Below are positions 9,405 to 19,222 of a DNA stretch of 64,000 bases, one piece after another; the stretch's first letter is position 1, and each line of letters starts with the position of its first letter. The DNA comes from JAZKDW01 sp040387375 (GTDB lineage: Bacteria; Pseudomonadota; Gammaproteobacteria; Burkholderiales; Burkholderiaceae_D): positions 186,001 to 250,000 of the forward strand of contig JAZKDW010000024.1 in assembly GCA_040387375.1 (NCBI GenBank), in the 5' to 3' direction. The notes under the pieces were generated by a model. That model worked only from the letters and a program-made list of their open reading frames with translations, searched no databases and was not told the origin of the DNA. The position numbers and the translations under genes are program-made.

Positions 9405-12107
9405 ATGGCAGCGTCCGTGCGGAACATTGCAGCTTATCTCGTCGATACGCGGAGGAAACCTGGTACCTTCCGGGATCATTTTTTCTCCGTATTGGTGTGG
9501 CCGATTGGCGCGCTGATCCTGGCAATTGCCGGATGGAGCCTGCTACTCGCGCATCTGGCCTTCGAGCAGCGGAACGCTGAGACCGCCGCCCTGAAACACG
9601 CAGGCGATCTGGCGAGAAATTACGCTGACCACATCACTCGCACGACTGAAGCCATCGATCAGATTACCCTGTATGTCAGTTACGCCTGGGAAGCATCTGG
9701 CGGCAAGATGCGCCTGGAGAAAATAAGGGAAATCGGGGTATTCCCGCCCTCCTCCATCCTCAATGTCACTATCTTTGACCGCAATGGCTTGTCGCTGACG
9801 AGCACGGTTGCAAACCGAAAAAATATATCCATCGCCGACCAGCCGTTTTTTCAGACGTTTAAAAAAATCCAGCAAACCACTCTCGATGTCGGAGCGCTTA
9901 CACAGTCCCGGGTATCGAACAGGATTGTCATACCCTTTTCCCGCAAGCTGACTGACCGTACCGGCAACTTTGATGGCGCGATCGTGGTGGCGGTTGTGCC
10001 CGCCTACTTCACCGAAAGCTATGACGAATCAACGCTGGGCAAGAATGGATTCCTGGGCGTTGCCGGGCCGGACGGTTTGTTGAAAGTGACACGCACAGGG
10101 CAAAAGGTGTATCCGCCTGGGACGTCGATTCTCACCTCTATTCCCAAATTCACCTTCAAAAGCGGCAGCATGCTGATGGATGGCGAACAGTGGTTTGTCG
10201 ACCGGAAAAGCCGTTATGTCGGTTGGTCGGAATCCTCGGTTTATCCCCTCGTCGCAATGGCTGGAGTGGATTTGCAGACGACACTTTTACCCAGTCGGGT
10301 AGCGCGCGAAACAACCATAAATTACGCGATCGGCGCCACGCTCGCACTCTTTGTTTTCACCTGCATCGCCATGATGTTGTCGCTGCACCTTGCATGGAGA
10401 AAGCATGAACTGGAGTCTGCTCAGGCAACCTATCGTGTCGCCACGGAAGGGGGCAATGAAGGCTTTTATATTGTCCGTCCTCTATACGGGGGGCACGGGG
10501 AGATCGACGATTTCGAGGTCATTGACAGCAATCATCGCGGTGCGGAACTGCTCAGGCAGCGGCGCGAAGAACTGATCGGAATAAAAATATCGCATTTGTA
10601 TGCAAGTGCAAATCCTGCGCGCCTGATAGAGATGTTGCATCACGCGCTGGAGCATGGTTCCTATGAAGCTGATAGTGAAGTGCCGGCCGAAAGTCCGCTG
10701 ACGCCCCGCTGGGTGCATGTCAAGATAGTGCGCGCCAACAGCGATCTCGCGGTGACCCTGCGTGACGTCACGGAAGCGAAGGCGCACGTTGATGAACTGG
10801 AACGGCGCAGCAATGCAGATACCCTGACCGGGCTTCCAAATCGCAACTGGGTGCATGCCTATCTGCCCGAGGCGGTCAGGCATGCCGGGCAAAATGGCTT
10901 GATGCTGGCGGTGCTGTTCATTGACCTCGATGGATTCAAGGCGGTCAATGATTCCGCGGGTCACGCTGCCGGCGACGAACTGCTGCGTATTGCCGGCGTG
11001 CGCCTGACAGATGCAACGCGGCCGCATGATCATGTGGTGCGGCTGGGCGGTGACGAGTTTCTGGTTATTCTCGAACAGATTTTGCACAAGGCCGAGGCCG
11101 CGCACGTCGCCGAGCGCATTCGGCACGCGTTCCGCGAAAATTTCCGTCTTTTCCAGAGTGTACATTCGGTCGGTGCGTCGATCGGCATCAGCGTCTATCC
11201 GTCGGATGGCGCCGATGCCGATACCCTGTTGAGAAATGCGGATGTCGCCATGTACTCGGTCAAGGCAGGTGGCAAGGGCGGTTATCATTTTTATGATCAG
11301 CGCTTCTACGACGCGCTGCGCGTCCGCATGGAAAAAGAAGCGGAATTGAATCAGGCGGTAGAACATGACCAGTTCATCATGTATTACCAGCCACGCGTAG
11401 ATCTTCTCAGCGGCAGGATATCGAGCATGGAAGCGCTGGTACGCTGGATCCATCCAGTCAAGGGTCTGCTTGAGCCGCGTGAATTCATTGCGCTGGCCGA
11501 AGAGACCGGCCTGATCCTGGCCTTGGGAGAACTGGTGATCGATAAGGTCTGCGCCCAACTGGCATTGTGGTCCCGGCAAGACCAGGAAATGGTGCCGGTG
11601 TCGATCAATGTTTCACCGCGCCAGTTCAACGAGGTGGATGTTTCCAAAATTCTCTCGGCGGCGTTCCTGAAGCACGATTTTGATCACAGGCTGGTCGAAA
11701 TCGAACTGACGGAATCGTCGATGATGGGAGACACTCAGACGGTCATCAACACCCTCGCGGCAATCCGGAAGATGGGCATCAAGCTGCTGGTCGACGATTT
11801 CGGCACCGGCTACTCATCGCTGTCGCAATTGCAGAGGCTGGATTTTGATGTGCTCAAGGTCGATCGTGCATTCACCGCCGAGATTGACAGCACACAACGC
11901 GGCACCGTTTTTTTCAAGGCCATCATCACCATGGCGCATGCGCTCGACATGCGTGTAGTGGCGGAAGGTGTTGAGAATATCGAGCAGATAAAAATACTCA
12001 AGATGCTCGAGTGCGACGAGGTGCAAGGATTTTATATCTCCAGACCGATGCCGCCATTGGACCGGCAGCCGCTATTGCCCAGGTGGTTTTTTCCATCGAC
12101 AACGTAG
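9405..12107 (+). CDS. dCache-PAS-GGDEF-EAL cyclic-di-GMP enzyme
   Basis: The 900-residue protein has a membrane segment at about 28-50, a periplasmic dCache-type sensor at 55-300, a second membrane segment at 305-330, a PAS-like region at 345-465, GGDEF at 470-630 and EAL at 645-895. The GGDEF motif is intact (near residue 548) and is preceded by RPHD five residues upstream, a complete RxxD inhibitory site. The EAL motif is intact (MEALVRW near 675), as is DDFGTGYSS. Both synthesis and hydrolysis of cyclic-di-GMP are therefore possible. It starts 163 bases after the adaptor gene, and its product could control adhesion by the upstream surface protein (inference). Confidence 0.92.
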   Translation: MAASVRNIAAYLVDTRRKPGTFRDHFFSVLVWPIGALILAIAGWSLLLAHLAFEQRNAETAALKHAGDLARNYADHITRTTEAIDQITLYVSYAWEASGGKMRLEKIREIGVFPPSSILNVTIFDRNGLSLTSTVANRKNISIADQPFFQTFKKIQQTTLDVGALTQSRVSNRIVIPFSRKLTDRTGNFDGAIVVAVVPAYFTESYDESTLGKNGFLGVAGPDGLLKVTRTGQKVYPPGTSILTSIPKFTFKSGSMLMDGEQWFVDRKSRYVGWSESSVYPLVAMAGVDLQTTLLPSRVARETTINYAIGATLALFVFTCIAMMLSLHLAWRKHELESAQATYRVATEGGNEGFYIVRPLYGGHGEIDDFEVIDSNHRGAELLRQRREELIGIKISHLYASANPARLIEMLHHALEHGSYEADSEVPAESPLTPRWVHVKIVRANSDLAVTLRDVTEAKAHVDELERRSNADTLTGLPNRNWVHAYLPEAVRHAGQNGLMLAVLFIDLDGFKAVNDSAGHAAGDELLRIAGVRLTDATRPHDHVVRLGGDEFLVILEQILHKAEAAHVAERIRHAFRENFRLFQSVHSVGASIGISVYPSDGADADTLLRNADVAMYSVKAGGKGGYHFYDQRFYDALRVRMEKEAELNQAVEHDQFIMYYQPRVDLLSGRISSMEALVRWIHPVKGLLEPREFIALAEETGLILALGELVIDKVCAQLALWSRQDQEMVPVSINVSPRQFNEVDVSKILSAAFLKHDFDHRLVEIELTESSMMGDTQTVINTLAAIRKMGIKLLVDDFGTGYSSLSQLQRLDFDVLKVDRAFTAEIDSTQRGTVFFKAIITMAHALDMRVVAEGVENIEQIKILKMLECDEVQGFYISRPMPPLDRQPLLPRWFFPSTT

Positions 12108-12185
12108 CGCTTAGGTGCCAGAATCAGGCACTTTCCCACTTCCGCATCCAGCGAACCCGAAGCAGTACCGCTGCGCCGACCCGCC

Positions 12186-12608
12186 ATGACTATAGCTATC
12201 TCCTGCGGCACCCTTGTCATCAATGGCAAAGGGCAGATTCTTCTGTGCCACGTAACAGGTACCAGCCACTGGGATATTCCCAAGGGCATGCAGGATCCGG
12301 GAGAGTCGACCCTGGAAGCGGCCAGGCGGGAAATGCAGGAGGAAGCCGGGATTACGTTTGACGAGGCGCTGTTCGAGGACATCGGCGAGTTCGACTATCG
12401 GCGGGATAAACGCCTGCACCTGTACAAGGTGGTCGTGCCGGATGATTTCGATAACCTCGACCATCTTGTCTGCACCAGCCACTTTCCGCATCACATCACC
12501 GGCAAGGACACGCCTGAGGTCGATGGTTTCTGCTGGGCTGACAGGGCTGATATCAGGACCATGTGCTGGCCGCGCATGGCTGAGCGGCTGCTGTCGCTGG
12601 ATTGGTAA
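12186..12608 (+). CDS. Nudix hydrolase
   Basis: A 140-residue protein with a complete Nudix box GX5EX7REUXEEXGU: it begins at Gly34 (GMQDPGE) and ends in REMQEEAGI near residue 56. The box binds Mg2+ and cleaves a nucleoside diphosphate linked to another group; substrate is not predictable from sequence. The N-terminus carries an antiparallel-strand pattern (ISCGTLVINGKGQILLCHV) usual for the fold. It lies between two cyclic-di-GMP genes without overlap, so it may be an independent unit. Confidence 0.88.
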   Translation: MTIAISCGTLVINGKGQILLCHVTGTSHWDIPKGMQDPGESTLEAARREMQEEAGITFDEALFEDIGEFDYRRDKRLHLYKVVVPDDFDNLDHLVCTSHFPHHITGKDTPEVDGFCWADRADIRTMCWPRMAERLLSLDW

Positions 12609-12960
12609 GCCGGCATTGCCGAAAGGCGCTGCGCCTTTTCCGCTTGTGCTGTCCCGATTCTGACATCCTCACCAGCGTCATTCCCGCGCAGGCGCTACAG
12701 CGATTGGACATGCGTTGCAAAGATATGGGTACAAGTTAGCTCCTCCCGGAGAACGTGAGTGTCGGCACCTTAAGTTTGCGCAAAGCAAGAATTTCCAAGC
12801 AATTTGACCAGACGCAGTGTATAACTGGTTTTTATCAGATTGTAACCTTCATTTACAAATAGTCTGCCATCTGATCATTTTCGGCAAACCCGGAATGAGG
12901 CGAAGCATGCTGGCCGTCGAGCAGAGCCCAGCCAAAGGCGCCGTTATCTAAGGATGTAGA
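12609..12960. other. Intergenic region with REP fragment
   Basis: This 352-base gap has no convincing gene. It holds a terminator-like hairpin (12622-12638) and half of a REP-like palindrome at 12677-12694 (GTCATTCCCGCG core) whose second arm has been lost. The 3' half is AT-richer and should include the promoter of the MHYT gene, but I could not fix clear -35 and -10 boxes. Confidence 0.5.
12622..12638 (+). terminator. Terminator-like hairpin after Nudix gene
   Basis: AAAGGCG-CTG-CGCCTTT is a perfect seven-base stem, starting 14 bases after the Nudix stop. Only a short T run follows, so termination strength is uncertain. Confidence 0.45.
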
Positions 12961-15057
12961 ATGAATCTTCTTTTCCTCGCGCCGACTTACGATGCGCGTC
13001 TGGTCACGTTGTCGGTGATCGTTGCCATCTTCGCTTCCTTTATCGCGCTCGACCTTGCGCGGCGTGTGCACAATGCTGATGCTGCTACCGCGCGGCTCTG
13101 GCTCGCCGGTGGTTCGGTCGCAATGGGCACCGGCATCTGGTCGATGCACTTCGTCGCCATGCTGGCGTTCTCGCTGCCGATTCAACTGGGCTATGATTTT
13201 TTCATTACCTTCCTGTCCTGGGTTGCGGCAGTCGGCGTATCGTCGATCGCATTGGCAATTGCCAGCCAGCGCAAGGAGAACTGGAAGCATGTTGCAATGG
13301 GCGGCATTGCGATGGGAGCGGGCATCTGCATCATGCATTACACAGGCATGTACGCGATGCAAATGGAGCCGGGAATCGAATGGCATCATGGCTGGTTGTT
13401 GATTTCCGTAGTGATTGCCGTTGTTGCCTCGTTCGCCTCACTGCAAATCTTTTTCTGGCTGCGCGACCGCAAGCGCCGCAGTCGTCTGGCATGGCAGGCG
13501 ATTGCGGCGATTGTCATGGGTTTGGCCATCGCAGGCATGCACTACAGCGGCATGCAAGCCGCCAACTTCCCCTTGGGCAGTATCTGTCGGGCTGCAAGCG
13601 CGCTCGACAATACCTGGTTCGCAGTGCTGATCGGGGGCGCAACCATCAGCATGCTGGCCATAACCCTGGTTACGTCAACGCTCGATGCGCGCCTGCAGTC
13701 GCGAACGGCAACGCTGGCATCATCGCTCAAGGAAGCCAACACCGAGTTGCAGCGCATTGCCTTTCTCGACGGACTGACACAATTGCCGAACCGGATGTTG
13801 CTCTCCGATCGCCTCGAACAGGCAATTGCCCGCTCGCGCCGTGACGGACACCTCATCGCACTCCTGTTCATCGATCTCGACGGTTTCAAGACAGTCAACG
13901 ATTCGCTTGGTCATCAGGCCGGGGACTTCGTCCTGAAAACGATCGCTGCCCGCCTGAGCGACATCGTCCGCGCCTCCGAAACGGTCGCGCGTATCGGCGG
14001 TGATGAATTTGTCGTGCTGGTTGAAATCGTTGAAGACCGCGCCGGACTGGCAATGCTGGCGCAACGCATCGAAGGAACGGTGAGTCTGCCGCTGTTATGG
14101 AATGGCCATGAGATTCAGTTGTCCGCATCGATCGGCATCGCCGTGTTTCCGGACGATGCCAACGAAGAGCAACAACTGCTGGCGTGTGCCGACGCGGCGA
14201 TGTATGCGGCAAAGGCGGCGGGAAAAAATTCGCACCGTTTCCACGATTCCGCTACCACTATCAGCGCTGCCGGACTGATGGCCGATCTGCGCGATCTGCG
14301 GCAGGCACTCGAACGGTCCGAGTTTGAACTGTTCTACCAGCCAAAAATGGCGGGCGACGGCACAAACATGCTCGGTGTTGAAGCGCTGATCCGGTGGCGA
14401 CACCCGGTGCGCGGTCTGGTTGCGCCCAATGACTTCATTCCCATTGCCGAACGTTTTGGCCTGATCGTCCCGATCGGAACCTGGGTGATCGACGAAGCCT
14501 GTCGGCAGATGCGGGTATGGCTTGATCGTGGGTGGGTCATTCCGGTGGCGGTCAATCTCGCAGTCCAGCAACTTCGCCAACCGGAACTGCTCGAACAGAT
14601 CGAAGCGGCGCTTGCAAGGCACCGTATTGAACCGCGTCAACTCACACTCGAACTGACCGAGTCAGGCGCAATGGACGATGCCCAGCAGACGCTCGAGCTA
14701 CTCAATCGCTTGCATGGCCTCGGCGTCAAGATCGCCATCGACGACTTCGGCACTGGTTACTCAAGTCTGTCCTATCTGCGCCGCTTCTGCGTCAACGAGT
14801 TGAAAATCGACAGCTCATTCGTCAGGGATGTCGGGCATAGCGAGGATGCCCGTTCGATCGTCACCGCCGTAGTCAACCTCGCCCACTCGCTGAACTTGCG
14901 TGTGGTTGCCGAAGGAATTGAAACGAATGAACAACGTGACTATTTGTCAGGCATGAACTGCGATGAGCTGCAAGGTTATCTCTTTTCGCGTCCATTGCCT
15001 GCCAATGAACTGGAGAAGCGGTTGTTGGCAAGGGTTTTCGAAGTTAACGCTTCCTGA
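12961..15057 (+). CDS. MHYT-GGDEF-EAL cyclic-di-GMP enzyme
   Basis: A 698-residue protein with seven membrane segments (residues 1-250) forming an MHYT sensor: the motifs MHFVAM (near 62), MHYTGM (near 127) and MHYSGM (near 194) are all present. These His and Met residues are thought to bind copper and sense a gas or redox signal. GGDEF follows (RIGGDEF near 345) and then EAL (VEALIRW near 473, DDFGTGYSSLS). The sequence five residues before GGDEF is RASE rather than RxxD, so product inhibition may be weakened. An AAGGATGTAG stretch precedes the ATG. Confidence 0.92.
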   Translation: MNLLFLAPTYDARLVTLSVIVAIFASFIALDLARRVHNADAATARLWLAGGSVAMGTGIWSMHFVAMLAFSLPIQLGYDFFITFLSWVAAVGVSSIALAIASQRKENWKHVAMGGIAMGAGICIMHYTGMYAMQMEPGIEWHHGWLLISVVIAVVASFASLQIFFWLRDRKRRSRLAWQAIAAIVMGLAIAGMHYSGMQAANFPLGSICRAASALDNTWFAVLIGGATISMLAITLVTSTLDARLQSRTATLASSLKEANTELQRIAFLDGLTQLPNRMLLSDRLEQAIARSRRDGHLIALLFIDLDGFKTVNDSLGHQAGDFVLKTIAARLSDIVRASETVARIGGDEFVVLVEIVEDRAGLAMLAQRIEGTVSLPLLWNGHEIQLSASIGIAVFPDDANEEQQLLACADAAMYAAKAAGKNSHRFHDSATTISAAGLMADLRDLRQALERSEFELFYQPKMAGDGTNMLGVEALIRWRHPVRGLVAPNDFIPIAERFGLIVPIGTWVIDEACRQMRVWLDRGWVIPVAVNLAVQQLRQPELLEQIEAALARHRIEPRQLTLELTESGAMDDAQQTLELLNRLHGLGVKIAIDDFGTGYSSLSYLRRFCVNELKIDSSFVRDVGHSEDARSIVTAVVNLAHSLNLRVVAEGIETNEQRDYLSGMNCDELQGYLFSRPLPANELEKRLLARVFEVNAS

Positions 15058-15214
15058 CTCGAACAATATCGATGCATCCCAGGCGCCCGCATTAAACAAT
15101 TGCAGGCACGATCTGCTTGAGGCGTTGTAGACTCCGATAGCGGTCCGCCAGCACTGCAAGTATTTTTGTTGCCATCTTGTCTAACAAACATCCGCGGCCC
15201 ACTCTTCCAATCAA

Positions 15215-16372
15215 TTGACGATTACATTTACATTGCCGACATCACCACTCGTTTCCCGCCTTCAGCAAGCTGCAATCCCTCTGCTTTTCATCTTGCTTGG
15301 TGTCGTCTATGCGACCTGGGCCGCCCGCATTCCATCGATTCGCGATGCGTTGCAACTGAATGCCGCGCAACTCGGACTGGTGCTGCTGGGCGGCGGCGTC
15401 GGCGCGGTGGCGTCGTTCCCGATCGCCGCCGGCCTGGTGCATCATCGCGGCGCGCGGCATGCCGCATGGTATGCCGGACTGGCGCTACTGCTGGTGCTGC
15501 CATGCCTGGCGCTGGCGCCAGGCATGGCCTGGCTGATCGTAGCAATGCTGGGGCTGGGCGCGGCGTCGAGCTGCTTCGACGTGGCGATCAATGCGCTCGG
15601 GGCCGAGGCAGAGAATACCGCCGGCCGTTCCATCATGTCGCTGCTGCATGCGTGGTTCAGCGTCGGTGCGCTGGCCGGGGCCTTGCTCGGCAGCGTGATG
15701 GCGGGCGCGGGCGTGACGCCGCTGCTGCATTTCAGTCTGATCGCCATTTTCCTGGCGCCAGTGTTATGGGTTGCGTATCACGGACTGCCGCCCGACGGTG
15801 GCGTCGAACCCACCGCTGGCGCCAAACCTTTTGCGATACCGCACGGACCTCTGGTGGTATTGGGCGTGATTGGGTTCTGCGGTGCGATGGCCGAAGGGTC
15901 GATCGCCGACTGGAGCGGTATCTTCATGAAAGACCAGCTTGGCGCCGGTGATGCGGTAACGCCGCTGGCGTTTGCCGCGTTCGCGGCGCTGATGCTGGTG
16001 GCGCGGCTGGTGTGCGATCGACTCAAGGATCGTTTCGGCGCGCGCCGTGTGGTGGCCGTCGGTGCGCTGATGGCGGCGGGCGGCACATTCATCGCCGTGC
16101 TGGCGCTGAACGTACCGCTGACAATCGCCGGTTTTGCGCTGACCGGCGCCGGATTGGCGGCCGTATTTCCATTCGTCTTCAGCGCCGCCGGCCGCCATGG
16201 ACCGACGGCGCTGGCAGGTGTCGCCACGCTGAGTTACAGCGGCAGCCTGATCGGCCCGCCGGTGATCGGTTTTCTGGCACATGGCTGGGGCATGCGCGCG
16301 GCATTCGCCGCCATCGGTTTGCTGGGTGTAATAATTGCCGTTGCGGCGAGCCGCGCGAGGTGGCTGGAATAA
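15215..16372 (+). CDS. MFS transporter (YbjJ-like)
   Basis: A 385-residue integral membrane protein with about twelve predicted segments. The N-terminal YATWAARIPSIRDALQLNAA region resembles the YbjJ branch of the major facilitator superfamily, whose substrates are not well defined. The frame begins with TTG at 15215 and gives a short hydrophilic lead before helix one; no strong ribosome binding site is visible, so the start is the least certain part. It stands alone, 157 bases after the MHYT gene and 67 bases before the PatZ-like gene. Confidence 0.8.
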   Translation: MTITFTLPTSPLVSRLQQAAIPLLFILLGVVYATWAARIPSIRDALQLNAAQLGLVLLGGGVGAVASFPIAAGLVHHRGARHAAWYAGLALLLVLPCLALAPGMAWLIVAMLGLGAASSCFDVAINALGAEAENTAGRSIMSLLHAWFSVGALAGALLGSVMAGAGVTPLLHFSLIAIFLAPVLWVAYHGLPPDGGVEPTAGAKPFAIPHGPLVVLGVIGFCGAMAEGSIADWSGIFMKDQLGAGDAVTPLAFAAFAALMLVARLVCDRLKDRFGARRVVAVGALMAAGGTFIAVLALNVPLTIAGFALTGAGLAAVFPFVFSAAGRHGPTALAGVATLSYSGSLIGPPVIGFLAHGWGMRAAFAAIGLLGVIIAVAASRARWLE

Positions 16373-16439
16373 ACATGGCGATGCGAGCGCGTTGCGCCGA
16401 ACAGGATTATGATTTCATGCTCGCGCATACGGGCTCGTC

Positions 16440-19142
16440 ATGGACAAGCATTATCTGAATCCGCTTTTCTTGCCGCAATCAATCGTGCTGTTCGCGGGAA
16501 ACGCGGCAGCAACCGATGTGGAGTCATCCGAGGCCGGCAATACGCAGGAAAGGCACGCCAGGCTGATTGTCCACCATCTTCGCGACGGCGGTTTCGCCGG
16601 CACCGTCACCACGCTCGACATTGGCACCAGCGGCACCCTGGGTGAACTGGCGCAATCGCATTATGACCTGGCGATCATCGCGTTGCCGGACGAGCAAATC
16701 AGGGCAGCGCTGGAAGTCGCCGGCCGGCTCCAATGCAAGGCAGCAATGATCATTTCCAGCGGCATCGATGCGTCGCTGGCGGCATCGCTGCATGCAATCG
16801 CTACCGAGCACGGCATTCATTTGCTGGGCCCCAACAGCCTGGGATTCCAGCGGCCCGGGCAAGGGCTCAATGCCAGCGTGCTGGGCCCGCTGGCCAATGC
16901 CGGTTCGCTGGCCCTGGTGTCGCAATCGGGCGCGCTTTGTACGTCGATCCTGGACTGGGCCGGCAGGAATGGTGTAGGCTTTTCGACGGTGGTGTCGCTG
17001 GGTCCGAACACCGCAATCGATCTCGCCGATGTGCTTGATTTCCTGACGGCCGACAGCAAAACGCAGAGCATCGTCGTCTATCTGGAAGGTATACGCAATG
17101 CCAGGCGCTTCATGAGTGCGCTGCGCGCCGCCGCAATCGGCAAGCCCGTGATCGTGCTGAAAGCCGGCCGCAAGCCGGCTGGCTCCAAAGCGGCGCTCAC
17201 CCATTCCGGCGCCATCGTCGGCAGCGATGAAGTGTTTGACGCTGCGCTGCGGCGTGCCGGCGCAGTGCGCGTCGCCACATTCGTGCAACTTTTTTCAGCG
17301 GCAAAATGCCTGAGTTCACGTTATCTGCCGGTCGGCAAACGGCTTGCCGTCATCACCAACGGCGGCGGTCCGGGCGTGCTGGCGGCAGACCGCGCCAATG
17401 AACTCAAGCTTGAACTGGCGGCGCTGCCGGCGGCAACGGTGGCCGAACTGGCGCCGCAGCTGTCGCCCGACGCCGTGCTTGAGGACCTGATCGATCTGGC
17501 GGAGGATGCCAATGCCGGGCATTACCGCGCCGCCATTTCGGCTTGCGCCGCCAGCAAGGATGTCGACGGCATCCTCGCCATCCTGTCGCCCAAGCCGGAA
17601 GTCGACGCGATCGCGATCGCGCAAACGGTGGCGGAATTGCAGGCGGGCGGCGGCAAACCGCTCATCACCTGCTGGATGGGGGAAATGCAAGTGGCGCAGG
17701 GGCGCGTGATCCTGAACGAAGCCGGCATTCCCACCTTCCGCACGCCGGAAGCCGCGGTCGATGCCTTCAGCAATATCGCGTCATTCCACCAGAACCAGCA
17801 ACTGCTGCAGCAGACCCCGCCACCCTTGTCGGCACTGGCCAAGCCGGACCTCGAAGGCGCCCGCATCCTGGTGGAAAGCGTGCTGGCCGAGCGCCGCAAG
17901 GTGCTGACCGAAATGGAATCGAAAGCGCTTTTGTCGGCCTTCCACATCCCCGTGACCAGGACCATCCTCGCGCATACGGCAACCGAGGCAATGCTGATCG
18001 CCAACCAGCTCGGCTACCCGGTCGCGCTCAAGATCGACTCGGCCGACATACCCCACAAATCCGATGTGCGCGGCGTTGCGCTCAATGTCCAGAACACCGC
18101 GGCGGTGCGCGACACCTGGCAGGAGATGATGGCCGAAGTCAGCCGCCTGCGGCCCGACGCCAGCATCAATGGCATTACCGTGCAGAACATGGCCGGCAAG
18201 CCGGATGGCCGCGAACTGTACATCGGCATCACCACCGACGCGCTGTTCGGCCCGGTGATTTCCTTCGGCGCCGGCGGCAGGATGATCGAGCTGATCGACG
18301 ACCGCGCGGTGGAACTGCCGCCGCTCAACCGCTTTATTGCGCAACGCCTGATTGACCGCGTGCGCTCGGCCGGCACGCTTGGCATCTGGCGCGGTGCGCC
18401 CCCGGCCGACCGCGACGCGCTGGAGCAGATCCTGCTGCGCGTATCCGAAATGGTGTGCGCGCTGCCGCAGCTGCGCGAGATGGACATCAACCCGGTGATC
18501 GTGGATGCCGGCGGCGCGCTGGTTGTCGATGCGCGCTTCGTGATCGAGCAGGCGCCGGCGGACATCGGCAACTACAGCCGGCTGGCGATCCTGCCCTATC
18601 CTTCGGAGTACGAGAAGGAATGGCTGATGCCCGGCGGCCGTCCATATGTCGTTAGGCCGATCCAGCCGGGTGATGCCGGCATGCTGCAGGATTTTGTGCA
18701 CAAGCTGTCGCCGGAAAGCCGCTACTTCCGCTTTGCCTCCACCTTGCGCGAGCTTTCCACGAGCATGCTGGCGCGCTTCACGTTGATCGACTACGACCGC
18801 GAAATGGCGCTGGTGGCGATCTATCCGGAGCGCCGCGCCGCGCCCGGTCGCGAGACGCCGGATGAGGATCGCATCATTGCCGTTTCGCGCTACATTACCA
18901 ATCCGGATCGCAGCAGCGCTGAATTTTCATTGGCGGTAGCCGATGAATTCGGCGGCCAGGGTGTCGGCTCGCGCATGATGTTGTCGCTCATGGATATCGC
19001 ACGCAGCAAAGGACTTTCCACAATAGAAGGATTGGTCCTGTCGAGAAACGCCAACATGCTCAGGCTGATGTCTGCGCTCGGGTTTTCCGTGCAGCCATAT
19101 CCCGATGATCCCGACTTCCGCCTCTGCTCGAGGCAATTGTAA
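16440..19142 (+). CDS. PatZ-like NDP-forming acyl-CoA synthetase / GNAT acetyltransferase
   Basis: At 900 residues this matches the size and order of the PatZ/Pat protein acetyltransferases. A CoA-binding Rossmann domain lies at about 5-130, a succinyl-CoA-synthetase-like domain at 150-300 with the conserved His in LTHSGAIVGSDE (near residue 254), an ATP-grasp domain at 480-705, and a C-terminal GNAT domain at 735-895 with the acetyl-CoA loop GGQGVGSRMM (near 837). In known homologues the synthetase part is inactive and senses acetyl-CoA, while the GNAT domain acetylates lysines in acyl-CoA synthetases. The two AMP-forming CoA ligases at 39.7 and 51.3 kb are possible targets (inference). Here the His is retained, so synthetase activity cannot be excluded. 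Confidence 0.88.
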   Translation: MDKHYLNPLFLPQSIVLFAGNAAATDVESSEAGNTQERHARLIVHHLRDGGFAGTVTTLDIGTSGTLGELAQSHYDLAIIALPDEQIRAALEVAGRLQCKAAMIISSGIDASLAASLHAIATEHGIHLLGPNSLGFQRPGQGLNASVLGPLANAGSLALVSQSGALCTSILDWAGRNGVGFSTVVSLGPNTAIDLADVLDFLTADSKTQSIVVYLEGIRNARRFMSALRAAAIGKPVIVLKAGRKPAGSKAALTHSGAIVGSDEVFDAALRRAGAVRVATFVQLFSAAKCLSSRYLPVGKRLAVITNGGGPGVLAADRANELKLELAALPAATVAELAPQLSPDAVLEDLIDLAEDANAGHYRAAISACAASKDVDGILAILSPKPEVDAIAIAQTVAELQAGGGKPLITCWMGEMQVAQGRVILNEAGIPTFRTPEAAVDAFSNIASFHQNQQLLQQTPPPLSALAKPDLEGARILVESVLAERRKVLTEMESKALLSAFHIPVTRTILAHTATEAMLIANQLGYPVALKIDSADIPHKSDVRGVALNVQNTAAVRDTWQEMMAEVSRLRPDASINGITVQNMAGKPDGRELYIGITTDALFGPVISFGAGGRMIELIDDRAVELPPLNRFIAQRLIDRVRSAGTLGIWRGAPPADRDALEQILLRVSEMVCALPQLREMDINPVIVDAGGALVVDARFVIEQAPADIGNYSRLAILPYPSEYEKEWLMPGGRPYVVRPIQPGDAGMLQDFVHKLSPESRYFRFASTLRELSTSMLARFTLIDYDREMALVAIYPERRAAPGRETPDEDRIIAVSRYITNPDRSSAEFSLAVADEFGGQGVGSRMMLSLMDIARSKGLSTIEGLVLSRNANMLRLMSALGFSVQPYPDDPDFRLCSRQL

Positions 19143-19222
19143 GGTCGTTCTAATTGCATGAAAATTGCTTTGTTTTTTGATGGCATAGCGGTTCGCACCC
19201 GTTGAGGATTGCCGCAATCATC

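Noticed and set aside
10482..11579. Minus-strand frame inside the GGDEF-EAL gene
   Set aside because: The plus strand carries intact GGDEF and EAL motifs across this span.
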